A stretch of DNA of 64,000 bases from Streptomyces halstedii (GTDB lineage: Bacteria > Actinomycetota > Actinomycetes > Streptomycetales > Streptomycetaceae): the NCBI GenBank assembly GCA_000720535.1, contig JOAZ01000009.1, forward strand, positions 174,240-238,239, read 5' to 3'. The translations under genes were made by a program, and so were the position numbers. The stretch's first letter is position 1. Each line of letters starts with the position of its first letter. Under the pieces are notes generated by a model. The model did no database searches, had not been told where the DNA came from, and saw only the letters and a list, made by a program, of their open reading frames with translations. Of this stretch, positions 16,618 through 25,987 are shown piece by piece.

Positions 16618-17925
16618 TCACGCGAAGAGCCGCCGCCACGTCTCCGGTCCCGGGTAGCCGTCGGCCTCGCTTCCCCGCCAGCCCTGGGCGCGCTGGAAGG
16701 CCTCGACGTTGCGGCGGTCGGCCTCCCGCCACCGCGGGTCGGGGCCCGAGACGTAGTGCGTGCCGTATCCCTTCCTGACCAGCTGGGTCCCGAGCCGCTG
16801 GACGTGGCTGTTGGACTGGCCCGCCTTGAAGAAACCCCGGCCCGGAAAGGCCGGGGCCGGGGCCGGGTTCTGGCCGCCACCGCTGCCCGTACCGGCGGGG
16901 ATCGCCCGGCCGGTGCCCTTGACCAGCAGCTCCCAGGTGTCCGGGCCGGGGATCCCGTCCGCGTCCGCACCCTTCCAGCCCTGGGCCAGCTGGAACGCCC
17001 GCGTCGCCTGCCGGTCCGCGTCCGTCCAGCGGGGCCCCGCGCCGACCTGGTAGAACCGCTTGCCGCCCTGGGCGATGAGCAGCTTCCCGAGCTGGGTCAC
17101 GAAGGCGTTGTCGGCGCCGGGCCCGAACATCCCCGCTCCCGGGAACGTGGTGGCCGAGCCGCTGCCGCCCGTCTGGCCGGTGAGCCCCTTGTAGCGGTAC
17201 GCCACGTACTGGGACGAGTTGCTCCAGTACGCCATGGGCGTCGTCGCCTTACGGGTGGACGGCCGCGTCTGCTCGTACGCGACGTAGTGGCTCCGGGTGC
17301 TGTCGGTCCAGCCGCCGAAGATCGTGACGTGCGATCCCGCCCCGGGGTCGGCCGGGTTGTGGAAGAGCAGGATGTCGCCCGGCTGGAGATCCGACCGGGC
17401 GATCTTGGTCCCGAAGGCGGCGAGGCTGCCCGTCCACTCGTTGGACCCGAGGTCCCAGGCCATCGAGACGAACCCGGAGCAGTCCTGGCGGTACCCGTCC
17501 GACCAGTACGCCGTCATGCTGTACGGCACCCCGGAGGACACCCACTTCGCGGCGCGGCTCATGATCTCGTCCCGGGTCGTCGTCCGCTGCGCGGCCTGGG
17601 ACGCGGAGGGCTCGGCGGGCGCCCCCGAGGCCCCGACGCCGGCCAGCGGTCCCACGGCGCCCTGCGGGGTGGCCGGCTCGGGGTCCGCGGGGTCCGCGCG
17701 GACCCACCGGCCCGCCGCCGCGGCCGTGGCGGCGGCCTGGGCGGCCCCGCAGGACAGGACCACTCCCGCCGCCGTGACCAGCACCAGCGCCCGCCGCGCC
17801 CCGTGCGCGGCCGGGTGCCCGCCGTACCGCGCGGGCAGCACCGCGGCCGTACGCCGCTGCCGGGAACACCCCGCGCAACCGCAGTCGGCTGCGGGCTCGT
17901 ACTCCTCGAAGACCGGCGCAGTCAT
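16618..17925 (-). CDS. Membrane-anchored NlpC/P60 protein with two peptidoglycan-binding repeats
   Basis: 435 residues from the ATG at 17925 (GAGGAG upstream). A Cys-rich cytosolic N-terminus (CGCAGCSRQRR) precedes a hydrophobic signal/anchor (RRALVLVTAAGVVLSCGAAQA). The NlpC/P60-like domain (about 120-250) has the catalytic Cys in YRQDCSGFVSMAW and His in GSHVTIFGGW. Two C-terminal copies of a peptidoglycan-binding repeat end in RAFQLAQGWKGADADGIPGPDTWELL and AFQRAQGWRGSEADGYPGPETWRRL. It should act on cell wall stem peptides outside the membrane. The unusually AT-rich leader (17950-18020) probably carries its promoter. In-frame starts at 17964 and 18021 lack a ribosome site. Confidence 0.85.
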   Translation of the reverse strand: MTAPVFEEYEPAADCGCAGCSRQRRTAAVLPARYGGHPAAHGARRALVLVTAAGVVLSCGAAQAAATAAAAGRWVRADPADPEPATPQGAVGPLAGVGASGAPAEPSASQAAQRTTTRDEIMSRAAKWVSSGVPYSMTAYWSDGYRQDCSGFVSMAWDLGSNEWTGSLAAFGTKIARSDLQPGDILLFHNPADPGAGSHVTIFGGWTDSTRSHYVAYEQTRPSTRKATTPMAYWSNSSQYVAYRYKGLTGQTGGSGSATTFPGAGMFGPGADNAFVTQLGKLLIAQGGKRFYQVGAGPRWTDADRQATRAFQLAQGWKGADADGIPGPDTWELLVKGTGRAIPAGTGSGGGQNPAPAPAFPGRGFFKAGQSNSHVQRLGTQLVRKGYGTHYVSGPDPRWREADRRNVEAFQRAQGWRGSEADGYPGPETWRRLFA

Positions 17926-18093
17926 GCGACTCCTCTTCCACTCGGCAGTCGTCAAGATCTTCCGCATCTCAACTTTTACGGCAAAACTCATGTTGACTGA
18001 CAAAAGGTTAAAAACGACCATCCGACAGGCCGTGCGGACCGGAATGGGTCAGGAGCACTCCCGCGTATCGGGTAAAGTTCTCCAGGTCAGCAG

Positions 18094-18167
18094 GCGCCGT
18101 TAGCTCAGTTGGTTAGAGCAGCTGACTCTTAATCAGCGGGTCCGGGGTTCGAGTCCCTGACGGCGCA
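18094..18167 (+). tRNA. tRNA-Lys (anticodon CTT), copy 3
   Basis: Identical to copy 2 over 74 bases (acceptor GCGCCGT/ACGGCGC). Preceded by CGGGTAAAGT (likely -10) and the GTCAGCAG leader. CCA not encoded. Confidence 0.97.
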
Positions 18168-18175
18168 CGCAGAAG

Positions 18176-18208
18176 CAAGGCCCTCTCACCGAGCGTGAGG
18201 GGGCCTTG
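18176..18208 (+). terminator. tRNA-Lys copy 3 terminator
   Basis: 14-bp stem with one G-T wobble, loop CGAGC (18190-18194), followed by TTCGTG. Confidence 0.82.
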
Positions 18209-18467
18209 TTCGTGTGCGCGAACGCGCTGCGGGCGAGAACGCGCTTCGGTTGCGCACGGGGTTCGCGAGCACCGGCCGGGCGCCTCCAATCACTCCCGTA
18301 CGCCCCCTCCACGCAACTCCCCCAAATCGCTCATATGACCATCAAACAGGCTGTTTCACTCTTGCGATCACGCCACAGATCGGACAATCTGACCCGGCGG
18401 GGTGGGGGCCCCGTTCGCATGAGACACGCAGAGGTCACGCAGGCATCCTGCGTGCGGGGGGATGACC

Positions 18468-20408
18468 ATGACGTCGACGCCGTCAGGCGACCGGCAGCAC
18501 CACGACCCTGCCCCGACGAGGCAGTTGGCGCCGCCGGCACGGTTACCGCCGCGGCCGCCGGGCACCGGGGGGCCGCGCCGCCCGTCCGCACCGGCCCCGC
18601 GCTACGACTACGAGCACCACAGCCGGCTCGCCGGTCCGCTCACCGAGCCCGGTCCGGACCGGCCCTACCGGGTCCGCTACCGCTCGCTCCTGGCCCAGGA
18701 GCCCCACCGGATACGCGCGGCCCTGCTCCTCGGCGCGGCGCCGCTCGTCTCGCTCGGCCTCTTCGTCTGGCTGATGCGGCCCGAGCACTGGACCCGGCGC
18801 GATCCGAACCTCCACGACGCCACCCTGGTCGTCCTCGACGCCGTGATGCTCGTCTCCATCGGGCTCATCGAGCTGTTCCGGACGATGAACGTGCTGTCGA
18901 ACGCCCACGCCACCCTGGTGGCCCGCGACCCCGTGCCCGTCGTCCCCGAGAGCGGCACCCGGGTCGCCTTCCTCACCTCCTTCGTGCCGGGCAAGGAACC
19001 CCTGGAGATGGTGACGAGGACCCTGGAGGCGGCGGTGCGCGTCCGCCACCGGGGTCCGGTGCACGTCTGGCTGCTGGACGAGGGCGACGACCCGGCGGTG
19101 CGGGAGGTCTGCGACCGGCTCGGGGTGCGCCACTTCTCCCGTAAGGGCGTCGCCCGCTGGAACCAGGCGAAGGGACCGCACCGGGCGAGGACGAAGCACG
19201 GCAACTACAACGCCTGGCTCGACGCGCACGGCGACGCCTACGACTTCTTCGCCTCGGTCGACACCGACCACGTGCCGCTCCCCAACTACCTGGAGCGGAT
19301 GCTCGGCTACTTCCGCGACCCGGACACCGCCTTCGTCATCGGCCCGCAGGTCTACGGCAACTACGACACGTTCGTCACGAAGGCCGCCGAGTCCCAGCAG
19401 TTCCTCTTCCACGCCCTGATCCAGCGCGCGGGCAACCGCTACGGGGCCCCCATGTTCGTCGGCACCAGCAACGCGGTGCGGATCAGCGCCCTGAAGCAGA
19501 TCGGCGGCCTGTACGACTCGATCACCGAGGACATGGCCACCGGCTTCGAGATCCACCGCCACCGCAACCCGCTCACCGGCCGGAAGTGGCGCTCGGTCTA
19601 CACCCCGGACGTGCTGGCCGTCGGCGAGGGCCCGACCGCCTGGACCGACTTCTTCACCCAGCAACTGCGCTGGTCACGCGGGACGTACGAGACGATCCTC
19701 ACGCAGTACTGGAAGGGCTGGTACTCCCTGCCCCCGGGCAAGCTCTTCAACTACACCATGATGATCATCTTCTACCCGATGTCCGCCCTGAACTGGATCC
19801 TGGCCGCCCTGAGCTGCGCCCTCTTCCTCGGCATGGGCGCCTCCGGCGTACAGATCGACCCGGTGGTCTGGATGATGCTCTACGGCAACGCCTCGGCCCT
19901 CCAGATCGGGCTCTACGTCTTCAACCGCCGCCACAACGTCTCCCCGCACGAGCCCGAGGGGTCCGGCGGGCTGGCGGGCATGGTGATGTCGGCGCTCTCC
20001 GCCCCCGTCTACGCCCGCTCCCTGATGGACGCGGTGCTGCGCCGCAGGAGTTCGTTCGTGGTGACGCCGAAGGGCGACTCGTCCAGCCCCGACAGGCTCT
20101 TCGGCACCTTCCGGATCCATCTGTTCTTCCTGGTCGTCTTCGGCGGGTCGATCACCGCCTCCTTCCTGCGGGGGCACAGCCATCCGGCGATGCTCACCTG
20201 GGCCTCGCTCGCGCTGCTGATCACCGCGGCGCCGATCGCCGGCTGGTGGCTCACCGTCCGGGCCGCACGCAAGCGGCGCCGCGAGCCACCACCGGGATTC
20301 GCGCCCGAGGAGCGGCGGCCACCGGATCCCGCACCCGAGGGGCGGCCGGCACCGGCCGCCGACAGTGAACAGACCACGCGGATCGTCCTGGGGGGACCTC
20401 ACCGATGA
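18468..20408 (+). CDS. cslA: Cellulose synthase-like family 2 glycosyltransferase CslA
   Basis: A 646-residue processive beta-glycosyltransferase that makes the beta-glucan at Streptomyces hyphal tips. Two N-terminal membrane helices precede the GT-A domain. Catalytic signatures are WLLDEGDDP, SVDTDH (DxD), the acceptor-site ITEDMATG (TED) and QQLRWSRG (QxxRW). Several more membrane helices follow (FYPMSALNWILAALSCALFLGMG and others), then a Pro-rich cytosolic tail. There is no PilZ domain, unlike c-di-GMP-controlled BcsA. I prefer the ATG at 18468, 6 bases after GGGGGG; 18462 abuts it. The TGA overlaps glxA (ATGA), so the two are coupled, fitting the known CslA-GlxA complex. Confidence 0.95.
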   Translation: MTSTPSGDRQHHDPAPTRQLAPPARLPPRPPGTGGPRRPSAPAPRYDYEHHSRLAGPLTEPGPDRPYRVRYRSLLAQEPHRIRAALLLGAAPLVSLGLFVWLMRPEHWTRRDPNLHDATLVVLDAVMLVSIGLIELFRTMNVLSNAHATLVARDPVPVVPESGTRVAFLTSFVPGKEPLEMVTRTLEAAVRVRHRGPVHVWLLDEGDDPAVREVCDRLGVRHFSRKGVARWNQAKGPHRARTKHGNYNAWLDAHGDAYDFFASVDTDHVPLPNYLERMLGYFRDPDTAFVIGPQVYGNYDTFVTKAAESQQFLFHALIQRAGNRYGAPMFVGTSNAVRISALKQIGGLYDSITEDMATGFEIHRHRNPLTGRKWRSVYTPDVLAVGEGPTAWTDFFTQQLRWSRGTYETILTQYWKGWYSLPPGKLFNYTMMIIFYPMSALNWILAALSCALFLGMGASGVQIDPVVWMMLYGNASALQIGLYVFNRRHNVSPHEPEGSGGLAGMVMSALSAPVYARSLMDAVLRRRSSFVVTPKGDSSSPDRLFGTFRIHLFFLVVFGGSITASFLRGHSHPAMLTWASLALLITAAPIAGWWLTVRAARKRRREPPPGFAPEERRPPDPAPEGRPAPAADSEQTTRIVLGGPHR

Positions 20409-22339
20409 AGTACCGTCCGAGCCGCCGTACCCGCCGCCTGGCGATCGGTACGGCGGTGGTGCTGGCGCTCGCCGCGACGAACGGGCCGTGGCTCTACCGG
20501 TTCGGCACCGAGCACTACCACACGTACGCCGTCAACCGGCCGGATTACATGGCCGCCAACGGCCACTGGGACTTCCTGGACGTCCCCTCCGAGCACCGCA
20601 TCAACACCATCCACGCGGCCCTGCTGCACACCGGCAAGGTGCTGCTCGTCGCGGGCTCCGGCAACAACCAGAAGAACTTCGACGCGAAGACCTTCCGTTC
20701 GGTGCTGTGGGACCCGGAGACCGGCGCCTTCAAGGACATCCCCACCCCGAAGGACATGTTCTGCGCCGGGCACACCCAACTGCCGGACGGCAAGCTCCTC
20801 ATAGCCGGCGGCACCAAGCGGTACGAGAAGCTGGAGGGGGACGTCACCAAGGCGGGCGGCCTGATGATCGTCCACAACGAGGACCCGGACAAGCCGGTCA
20901 CCCTCCCGGCGGGGACCCGTTTCACCGGCAAGGGGAACGGCAGGACCTACGTCTCCAAGGACCCGGTGCTGGTGCCGAGGGCCACCAAGGTCTTCGACGA
21001 GAAGACCGGCGCCTTCCTGCGTAACGACCCCGGTCTGGGGCGGATCTACGTCGAGGCGCGGAAGTCCGGCACCCGCTACGAGACCGGCACCGAGGACAAC
21101 TACCGGATCGCCGGTCTGACCGGCTCCGACACCCACAACGTCTACGGCATCGCGCAGAAACTCGCCCTCGACAAGAAGGACTTCCAGGGCATCAGGGAAG
21201 CCTTCGAGTTCGACCCGGTGGCGGAGAAGTACCTCCCCGTGGACCCGATGAACGAGGCCCGCTGGTATCCGACGCTGACCACGCTCAAGGACGGCCGGGT
21301 GCTCTCCCTCTCCGGCCTGGACGAGATCGGCCAGATCGTGCCGGGCAAGGACGAGATCTACGACCCGAAGACCAGGACATGGGCCTACACCGGTGTCGTC
21401 CGGAAGTTCCCCACCTATCCGGCGGTCTTCCTGCTGAACGACGGCACGCTCTTCTACTCCGGTTCCAACGCCGGTTACGGGCCCGCCGACGAGGGCCGGG
21501 ACCCGGGCGTCTGGGACCTGGACACGAACACGTTCACCAAGATCCCCGGACTCGGTGACCCGGACCTCATGGAGACCTCGGCGACCGTACGGCTGCCGCC
21601 CGCCCAGGACGAGAGGTTCATGGTGATCGGCGGCGGCGGGGTCGGTGAGTCCGCGAAGTCCAGCGAGAAGTCCCGGCTGGTCGATCTGCGCGAGCCGCAC
21701 CCGGAGTTCCGGGACGGCGCGTCCCTCTCCGAGGGCACCCGCTATCCGAGCGCCTCGCTGCTTCCGGACGACTCGGTGCTGGTCACCGGGGGGTCGGGGG
21801 ACTACCGGGGGCGCGGCGGCTCGAACATCCTCCAGGCCCGGCTGTACGACGGGGCGTCGGACACCTACACGCGGGTGGCCGACCCGGCGGTGGGCCGCAA
21901 CTACCACTCGGGCTCGGTGCTGCTGCCGGACGGCCGGGTCATGATCTTCGGCTCGGACTCGCTGTACGCGGACGGGGCGAACACCCGGCCGGGCACGTTC
22001 GAGCAGCGCGTCGAGATCTACTCACCGCCGTATCTGTACCGGGACACCCGTCCGGAGCTGACGGCCGGCCCGGAGCGGATCCGGCGCGGTGGCACGGGGC
22101 TGTTCACCACTCGGGACGCCGCGTCCATCACCTCGGCGAAGCTGATCCGGCCCAGCGCGGTCACGCATGTGACGGACACGGACCAGCGGTCGGTCGCGCT
22201 GGACCTGGAGAAGGCGTCGGACAGCGTCACGGTGACGGTCCCGGACAACCGGGCGCTGGTGCCGTCGGGCTGGTACATGCTCTTCGTCACGGACGCCGAG
22301 GGCACCCCGTCCGAGGGCACCTGGGTGGAGATCCCCTGA
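20405..22339 (+). CDS. glxA: Copper radical oxidase GlxA
   Basis: A 644-residue galactose-oxidase-like enzyme facing outward, anchored by an N-terminal signal anchor (RRLAIGTAVVLALAATNGPWL). Ligands map onto galactose oxidase: DMFCAGHTQ gives the cross-linked Cys (about residue 120), EARWYPTL the cross-linked Tyr, GRNYHSG the axial Tyr and first His, VTHVTDTDQR the second His. Repeated GKVL/GRVL turns are the beta-propeller blades, and the C-terminal Ig-like domain ends at GWYMLFVTDAEG. In S. coelicolor and S. lividans GlxA is needed for CslA-dependent glycan deposition and morphogenesis. Co-translated with cslA by a 4-base overlap. Confidence 0.95.
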   Translation: MKYRPSRRTRRLAIGTAVVLALAATNGPWLYRFGTEHYHTYAVNRPDYMAANGHWDFLDVPSEHRINTIHAALLHTGKVLLVAGSGNNQKNFDAKTFRSVLWDPETGAFKDIPTPKDMFCAGHTQLPDGKLLIAGGTKRYEKLEGDVTKAGGLMIVHNEDPDKPVTLPAGTRFTGKGNGRTYVSKDPVLVPRATKVFDEKTGAFLRNDPGLGRIYVEARKSGTRYETGTEDNYRIAGLTGSDTHNVYGIAQKLALDKKDFQGIREAFEFDPVAEKYLPVDPMNEARWYPTLTTLKDGRVLSLSGLDEIGQIVPGKDEIYDPKTRTWAYTGVVRKFPTYPAVFLLNDGTLFYSGSNAGYGPADEGRDPGVWDLDTNTFTKIPGLGDPDLMETSATVRLPPAQDERFMVIGGGGVGESAKSSEKSRLVDLREPHPEFRDGASLSEGTRYPSASLLPDDSVLVTGGSGDYRGRGGSNILQARLYDGASDTYTRVADPAVGRNYHSGSVLLPDGRVMIFGSDSLYADGANTRPGTFEQRVEIYSPPYLYRDTRPELTAGPERIRRGGTGLFTTRDAASITSAKLIRPSAVTHVTDTDQRSVALDLEKASDSVTVTVPDNRALVPSGWYMLFVTDAEGTPSEGTWVEIP

Positions 22340-22405
22340 AGGCCGCCCAGGGCTCGGAGACTTCCCGGGGCCCAGAGACTTCCCGGGCCCCGGGGCGTCC
22401 CGGGG

Positions 22406-23419
22406 TCAGTCGCTCGCGCGGGCCAGCTCCAGCGCGTACCGGGGCCACCACTCGCCCGCCTTGGGCCCGCCCCGGCAGTCGCCGTCCGACTCCCCCGGGC
22501 GCTTGACCCAGAGGTACGCGTCCACGAGGGGGTCCCCGGTGTCCGTCGTCGGGGGCTCTCCGAGGGCGCGGCCGGGCGGGTTGCACCAGTCCAGGGCGGG
22601 GTCACCGCCGTCGTAGGGGCCGTTGCCGTTGCGGCTGGTGTCGATCACGAAGGGCTTGCCGCCCACCTCGGCCGACAGCCGCCTGCCGAAGTCCGTACTG
22701 GCCTCGGTGGTCTGGAAGTTGGAGACGTTGACCGCGAAGCCGTCCGCCTCCTCGACGCCGGCCCGCCGCAACGGCTCGCGCAGGGCGTCGGGCGTCTGCC
22801 ACCCGGCGTTGCCCGCGTCCACGTAGACCCGGGCCCCCGGCTGCCGCTTCAGCCGCTCGACGGCGCCCTTCAGCAGGTCGTACCGCTCCTCGTGGAACTC
22901 CTCGGGCGTGCACCCGTCCACCAGGTGCAGCAGCGCGTCCGGTTCCAGCACCACCGTGGCCCGCCGGTCACCGATGCCCCGGGCGACGCCCTCCAGCCAT
23001 TCCCGGTACGCGTCGCCGTCCGCGGCCCCGCCCTTCGAGAACTGGCCGCAGTCCCGGTGCGGGATGTTGTACAGGACCAGCACGGCCTGGCGTCCGGCCT
23101 TCTCGGCCGCGCCGGTGACGCCCGCCACCGATGCCTCGGGGTCCTCCGGGACGATCCACTCGCCGACCGGCCGGCCGGCGATCCGACGGATCAGGTCGGC
23201 GTTCTCCCGCTCGCCGTCCCGGACGTACGCGGTGACCTGACGAGCGGCGCTGGTCCGGGGATTGACCCAGTACGGACCGCTCCCGGCGGGCCGGTCGCCC
23301 TCGGCGCGGGTCCCCTCCCCCCGGCCCCCGCCGTCCGTCGAGGTGCAGCCCGCCAGCACCAGGACCGCCATGGCCCCGAACGCGGCACACGCTTTCCTAC
23401 CGGCCCAACTGCCGTACAT
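22406..23419 (-). CDS. cslZ: GH6 family endoglucanase-like lipoprotein CslZ
   Basis: A 337-residue lipoprotein (lipobox VLVLAGC) with a GH6 cellulase domain from about residue 48. YWVNPRTSAARQV, ATVVLEPDALLHL (the acidic residue of the EPD segment is a catalytic candidate), VYVDAGNAGW and FVIDTSRNGNGPYDGG are GH6 blocks. The tail VDAYLWVKRPGESDGDC holds the conserved aglycone-side WVKxPGESDG. ATG start with AAGGGGGC upstream. It is convergent with glxA, 66 bp apart. It probably trims or releases the CslA glucan at the cell surface; that role is inferred from locus and family. Confidence 0.9.
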   Translation of the reverse strand: MYGSWAGRKACAAFGAMAVLVLAGCTSTDGGGRGEGTRAEGDRPAGSGPYWVNPRTSAARQVTAYVRDGERENADLIRRIAGRPVGEWIVPEDPEASVAGVTGAAEKAGRQAVLVLYNIPHRDCGQFSKGGAADGDAYREWLEGVARGIGDRRATVVLEPDALLHLVDGCTPEEFHEERYDLLKGAVERLKRQPGARVYVDAGNAGWQTPDALREPLRRAGVEEADGFAVNVSNFQTTEASTDFGRRLSAEVGGKPFVIDTSRNGNGPYDGGDPALDWCNPPGRALGEPPTTDTGDPLVDAYLWVKRPGESDGDCRGGPKAGEWWPRYALELARASD

Positions 23420-23686
23420 CCAAGCCCCCTTGTACCGATGTACCGCCGGTCGGCCCCATCCTGGCACAGCGCCCGGCCCGCCGGACGCTTCCGCCCGGAT
23501 CCGGACAACGTGTTAAAAACCCTCTAGGCCGGGGCGGTGGGGGCCCCTACAGTGGCGTGGAGCCGGACCACCCGACCTCCCGTGCCGTGCCGGGCTTCTC
23601 CCGCAGTCCAGGCACCTCGGTGGAGGACCGGCCCGGCCGGTGACCTGGAGAGGGTGCGGGCTGCCGGCCGGGCCAGGTGTACGGCG

Positions 23687-24361
23687 TCAGACGCGGCTCT
23701 TCGAGGCGCCGCTCTCCCCGGTCAGATAGGCGGAGACGACCACGTTCGCGGTGTACGCGTGGGCCTCACGGTCGTACGTGCCGCCGCAGGTGATCAGCCG
23801 GAGCTCGGCCCGGCCGTCCTCGCGGGGCCCGTACGCCTTCCGGGCGTCGAAGCGCTCCCGGGTGAAGACCTGGACGTCGTCCACGGTGAACTCGGCGACC
23901 GTGCCGTCGTCCCGGCCGACCCGGATCGTCGTGCCCGGCCGGGCGGCGCTGAGGCCGTAGAAGACGGCGGGCTCCGTCTCGGTGTCCACGTGGCCGACGA
24001 GGAGGGCGGTGCCCTTCGTCCCGGGTTCGGTGCCGTCGCCGTACCAGCCGACGGTCCCGGGCGCCTCGTAGGGCGGTGGCTCGATCGCGCCGTCCGCGTC
24101 CAGTTCCCGGGGGACCACGGGCGCGGCGATCTCCAGGGAGGGGATCTCCACCCGTTGCGGCAGGGCCCCGTCGAGCGGTCGGTGCGCCGGGGGCAGGGGC
24201 GCCCCGAGGGGACGTCCGACCGCGGCGACGTCTCCGGTCGTCGGCGCCGAGTTGCCTCCGTCGGCCCCGCGGCCCCACAGCCACAGGCCGAGCAGCAGCA
24301 CGGCCCAGGTGACGCCGGTCAGCAGGCGGCCGGATCCGGCCGGGCGGTCGGCGTCCGCCAT
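23687..24361 (-). CDS. Class F sortase
   Basis: A 224-residue membrane-anchored transpeptidase. One N-terminal helix (LLTGVTWAVLLLGLWLWG), then the sortase fold: catalytic His in LLVGHVDTETEPAVFYGL, Cys in LRLITCGGTYDREAHAYTANVVVSA. The GHVDT form and the acidic TCGG surroundings point to class F rather than the pilin or class E types. Its ATG follows the stop of the upstream gene by a single base, so the pair is translated as one unit. The native substrate is unclear; the only sorting-signal-like protein nearby is at 25988-26899. Confidence 0.88.
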   Translation of the reverse strand: MADADRPAGSGRLLTGVTWAVLLLGLWLWGRGADGGNSAPTTGDVAAVGRPLGAPLPPAHRPLDGALPQRVEIPSLEIAAPVVPRELDADGAIEPPPYEAPGTVGWYGDGTEPGTKGTALLVGHVDTETEPAVFYGLSAARPGTTIRVGRDDGTVAEFTVDDVQVFTRERFDARKAYGPREDGRAELRLITCGGTYDREAHAYTANVVVSAYLTGESGASKSRV

Positions 24362-24362
24362 C

Positions 24363-24935
24363 TCAGCGGTGCTCCGCGCGGCGGCGGCGCGCGCCGCGCA
24401 GCGCGACGGCGGTGACCGCGGCGGCGCCCAGCGCCAGTCCGGTCACCGCGTGCGGGAGTCCGGGGCCGCCCTGCTCGGCGGTGGACCGGTCGGCGGCGGC
24501 GAGGTCCGCCGTGCCGCCTCCGCCGGCGCGGACGGGGGCGGCGGGTGAGGCGTGGTGGCGGGGGACGACGGTGAGGGTGCCGGTGGCGCGGCCGTGGCCG
24601 TCCGCGCAGGTCACCAGGACCTCGTAGTCGCCGGGGGTGGCGTCGCGGCGGATCCGGGCCTCGGCGTGGAGTCCTTTGCCGTTGTCCGGGGTGAGGCGCG
24701 CCTCGGAGGTGAAGGCCTCGGAGTCCCCCTCGGCCGATCTTCCCTTGCCGCAGGCGTCGGTCCGGAGTTGCACCTCCCCGCCCGGGGTGACGGCGACCGG
24801 GGTGATCATGACCGTTCCGGAACCTCTGTGTTCCTTGGGGTCCTTGGGCTCGGAGCCGGCCGCCGTGGCGGACGCGGGAAAGGCCATCGCCGTGGCCGCC
24901 GCTGCGGCACAGAACGTGAGGGGCAGTGAACGCAT
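24363..24935 (-). CDS. Secreted, C-terminally anchored protein paired with the class F sortase
   Basis: A 190-residue protein with a Sec signal peptide (LTFCAAAAATAMAFPASATA), an extracellular beta-rich domain (about 40-125, with CGKG and TCADG cysteines likely disulfide-bonded) and a C-terminal helix ending ALRGARRRRAEHR. The pre-helix LPHAVTG is not a canonical LPxTG signal, so it may simply be membrane-anchored. Excellent AGGAGG ribosome site. Streptomyces class F sortases are often co-transcribed with such a partner; no biochemical role is known to me. Confidence 0.75.
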   Translation of the reverse strand: MRSLPLTFCAAAAATAMAFPASATAAGSEPKDPKEHRGSGTVMITPVAVTPGGEVQLRTDACGKGRSAEGDSEAFTSEARLTPDNGKGLHAEARIRRDATPGDYEVLVTCADGHGRATGTLTVVPRHHASPAAPVRAGGGGTADLAAADRSTAEQGGPGLPHAVTGLALGAAAVTAVALRGARRRRAEHR

Positions 24936-25105
24936 CGTAAACCTCCTGATCGAAGGTTCACGCGTGGGTGGGCGTTTCGCATCCGCTGTAGTCCGGTCGG
25001 GTCAGAGCCGGGCGCCGGTCCGGGCTACGAGACGTTCTCACCCCATGGTGCGATCAGTGAATAACATGGTCATCCCGTGAGTCCCCGTAGCCAGGAGCCG
25101 CACCC

Positions 25106-25885
25106 ATGACAGAGCAGAGGCCCATCGAATCGTGGCTCACCGACATGGACGGCGTGCTGATGCACGAAGGTGTGCCGGTGCCCGGCGCCGACACCTTCAT
25201 CGGCAAGCTCCGCGATTCGGGCAAGCCCTTCCTCGTCCTGACCAACAACTCGATCTATACGGCCCGTGACCTGCATGTCCGGCTGAGCCGGATCGGTCTG
25301 GAGGTACCGGTCGAGAACATCTGGACCTCGGCGCTGGCCACGGCCAAGTTCCTGGACAACCAGCACCCCGGCGGGACCGCCTATGTGATCGGGGAGGCGG
25401 GGCTGACCACCGCCATGCACGAGGCCGGATACGTGCTGACGGACTCCGACCCCGATTTCGTGATCCTGGGCGAAACCCGCACGTACTCGTTCGAGGCGCT
25501 GACCAAGGCGATCCGGCTGATCAACAACGGCGCCCGCTTCATCGCCACCAACCCCGACAACACCGGGCCCTCGCCCGAGGGGGCGCTGCCCGCCACGGGG
25601 TCGGTCGCCGCGCTGATCACGAAGGCGACGGGCAAGGAGCCGTACTTCGTCGGCAAGCCCAACCCGCTGATGATGCGCAGCGCGCTGAACACGCTCGGCG
25701 CGCACTCGGAGACCTCGGCCATGATCGGTGACCGGATGGACACCGACGTGCTGGCGGGGCTGGAGGCCGGGATGGAGACCTTCCTCGTGCTCACCGGACT
25801 GACCCGCAAGGAGGACGTCCACCACTACCCCTACCGGCCGACCCGGATCGTCGACTCGATCGCGGACCTCGTCGAGCTGATCTGA
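25106..25885 (+). CDS. HAD-IIA family hydrolase (NagD-like phosphatase)
   Basis: A 259-residue cytosolic phosphatase. Motif I is WLTDMDGVL with nucleophile Asp and acid/base Asp; motif II is FLVLTNNS; the motif III Lys is in FVGKPNP; motif IV is MIGDRMDTDV. The C2-type cap lies between motifs II and III. The NagD/p-nitrophenyl phosphatase branch dephosphorylates nucleotides and sugar phosphates; the substrate here is not predictable. ATG with CAGGAG upstream; divergent from the sortase pair. Confidence 0.9.
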   Translation: MTEQRPIESWLTDMDGVLMHEGVPVPGADTFIGKLRDSGKPFLVLTNNSIYTARDLHVRLSRIGLEVPVENIWTSALATAKFLDNQHPGGTAYVIGEAGLTTAMHEAGYVLTDSDPDFVILGETRTYSFEALTKAIRLINNGARFIATNPDNTGPSPEGALPATGSVAALITKATGKEPYFVGKPNPLMMRSALNTLGAHSETSAMIGDRMDTDVLAGLEAGMETFLVLTGLTRKEDVHHYPYRPTRIVDSIADLVELI

Positions 25886-25987
25886 CGGGGCCGGGGCGCC
25901 GGACCGGAGCCGTCCCGTCGTCCAGGGGCCGGGGCGCCGCCCACCACGACGGGACCGCCCCGAGGGGCCGACGCCGCCCGGGACCGG

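Noticed and set aside
24363-24935. LPxTG sorting signal in the sortase partner
   Set aside because: The pre-helix sequence is LPHAVTG, two residues too long for LPxTG; not counted as a canonical signal.
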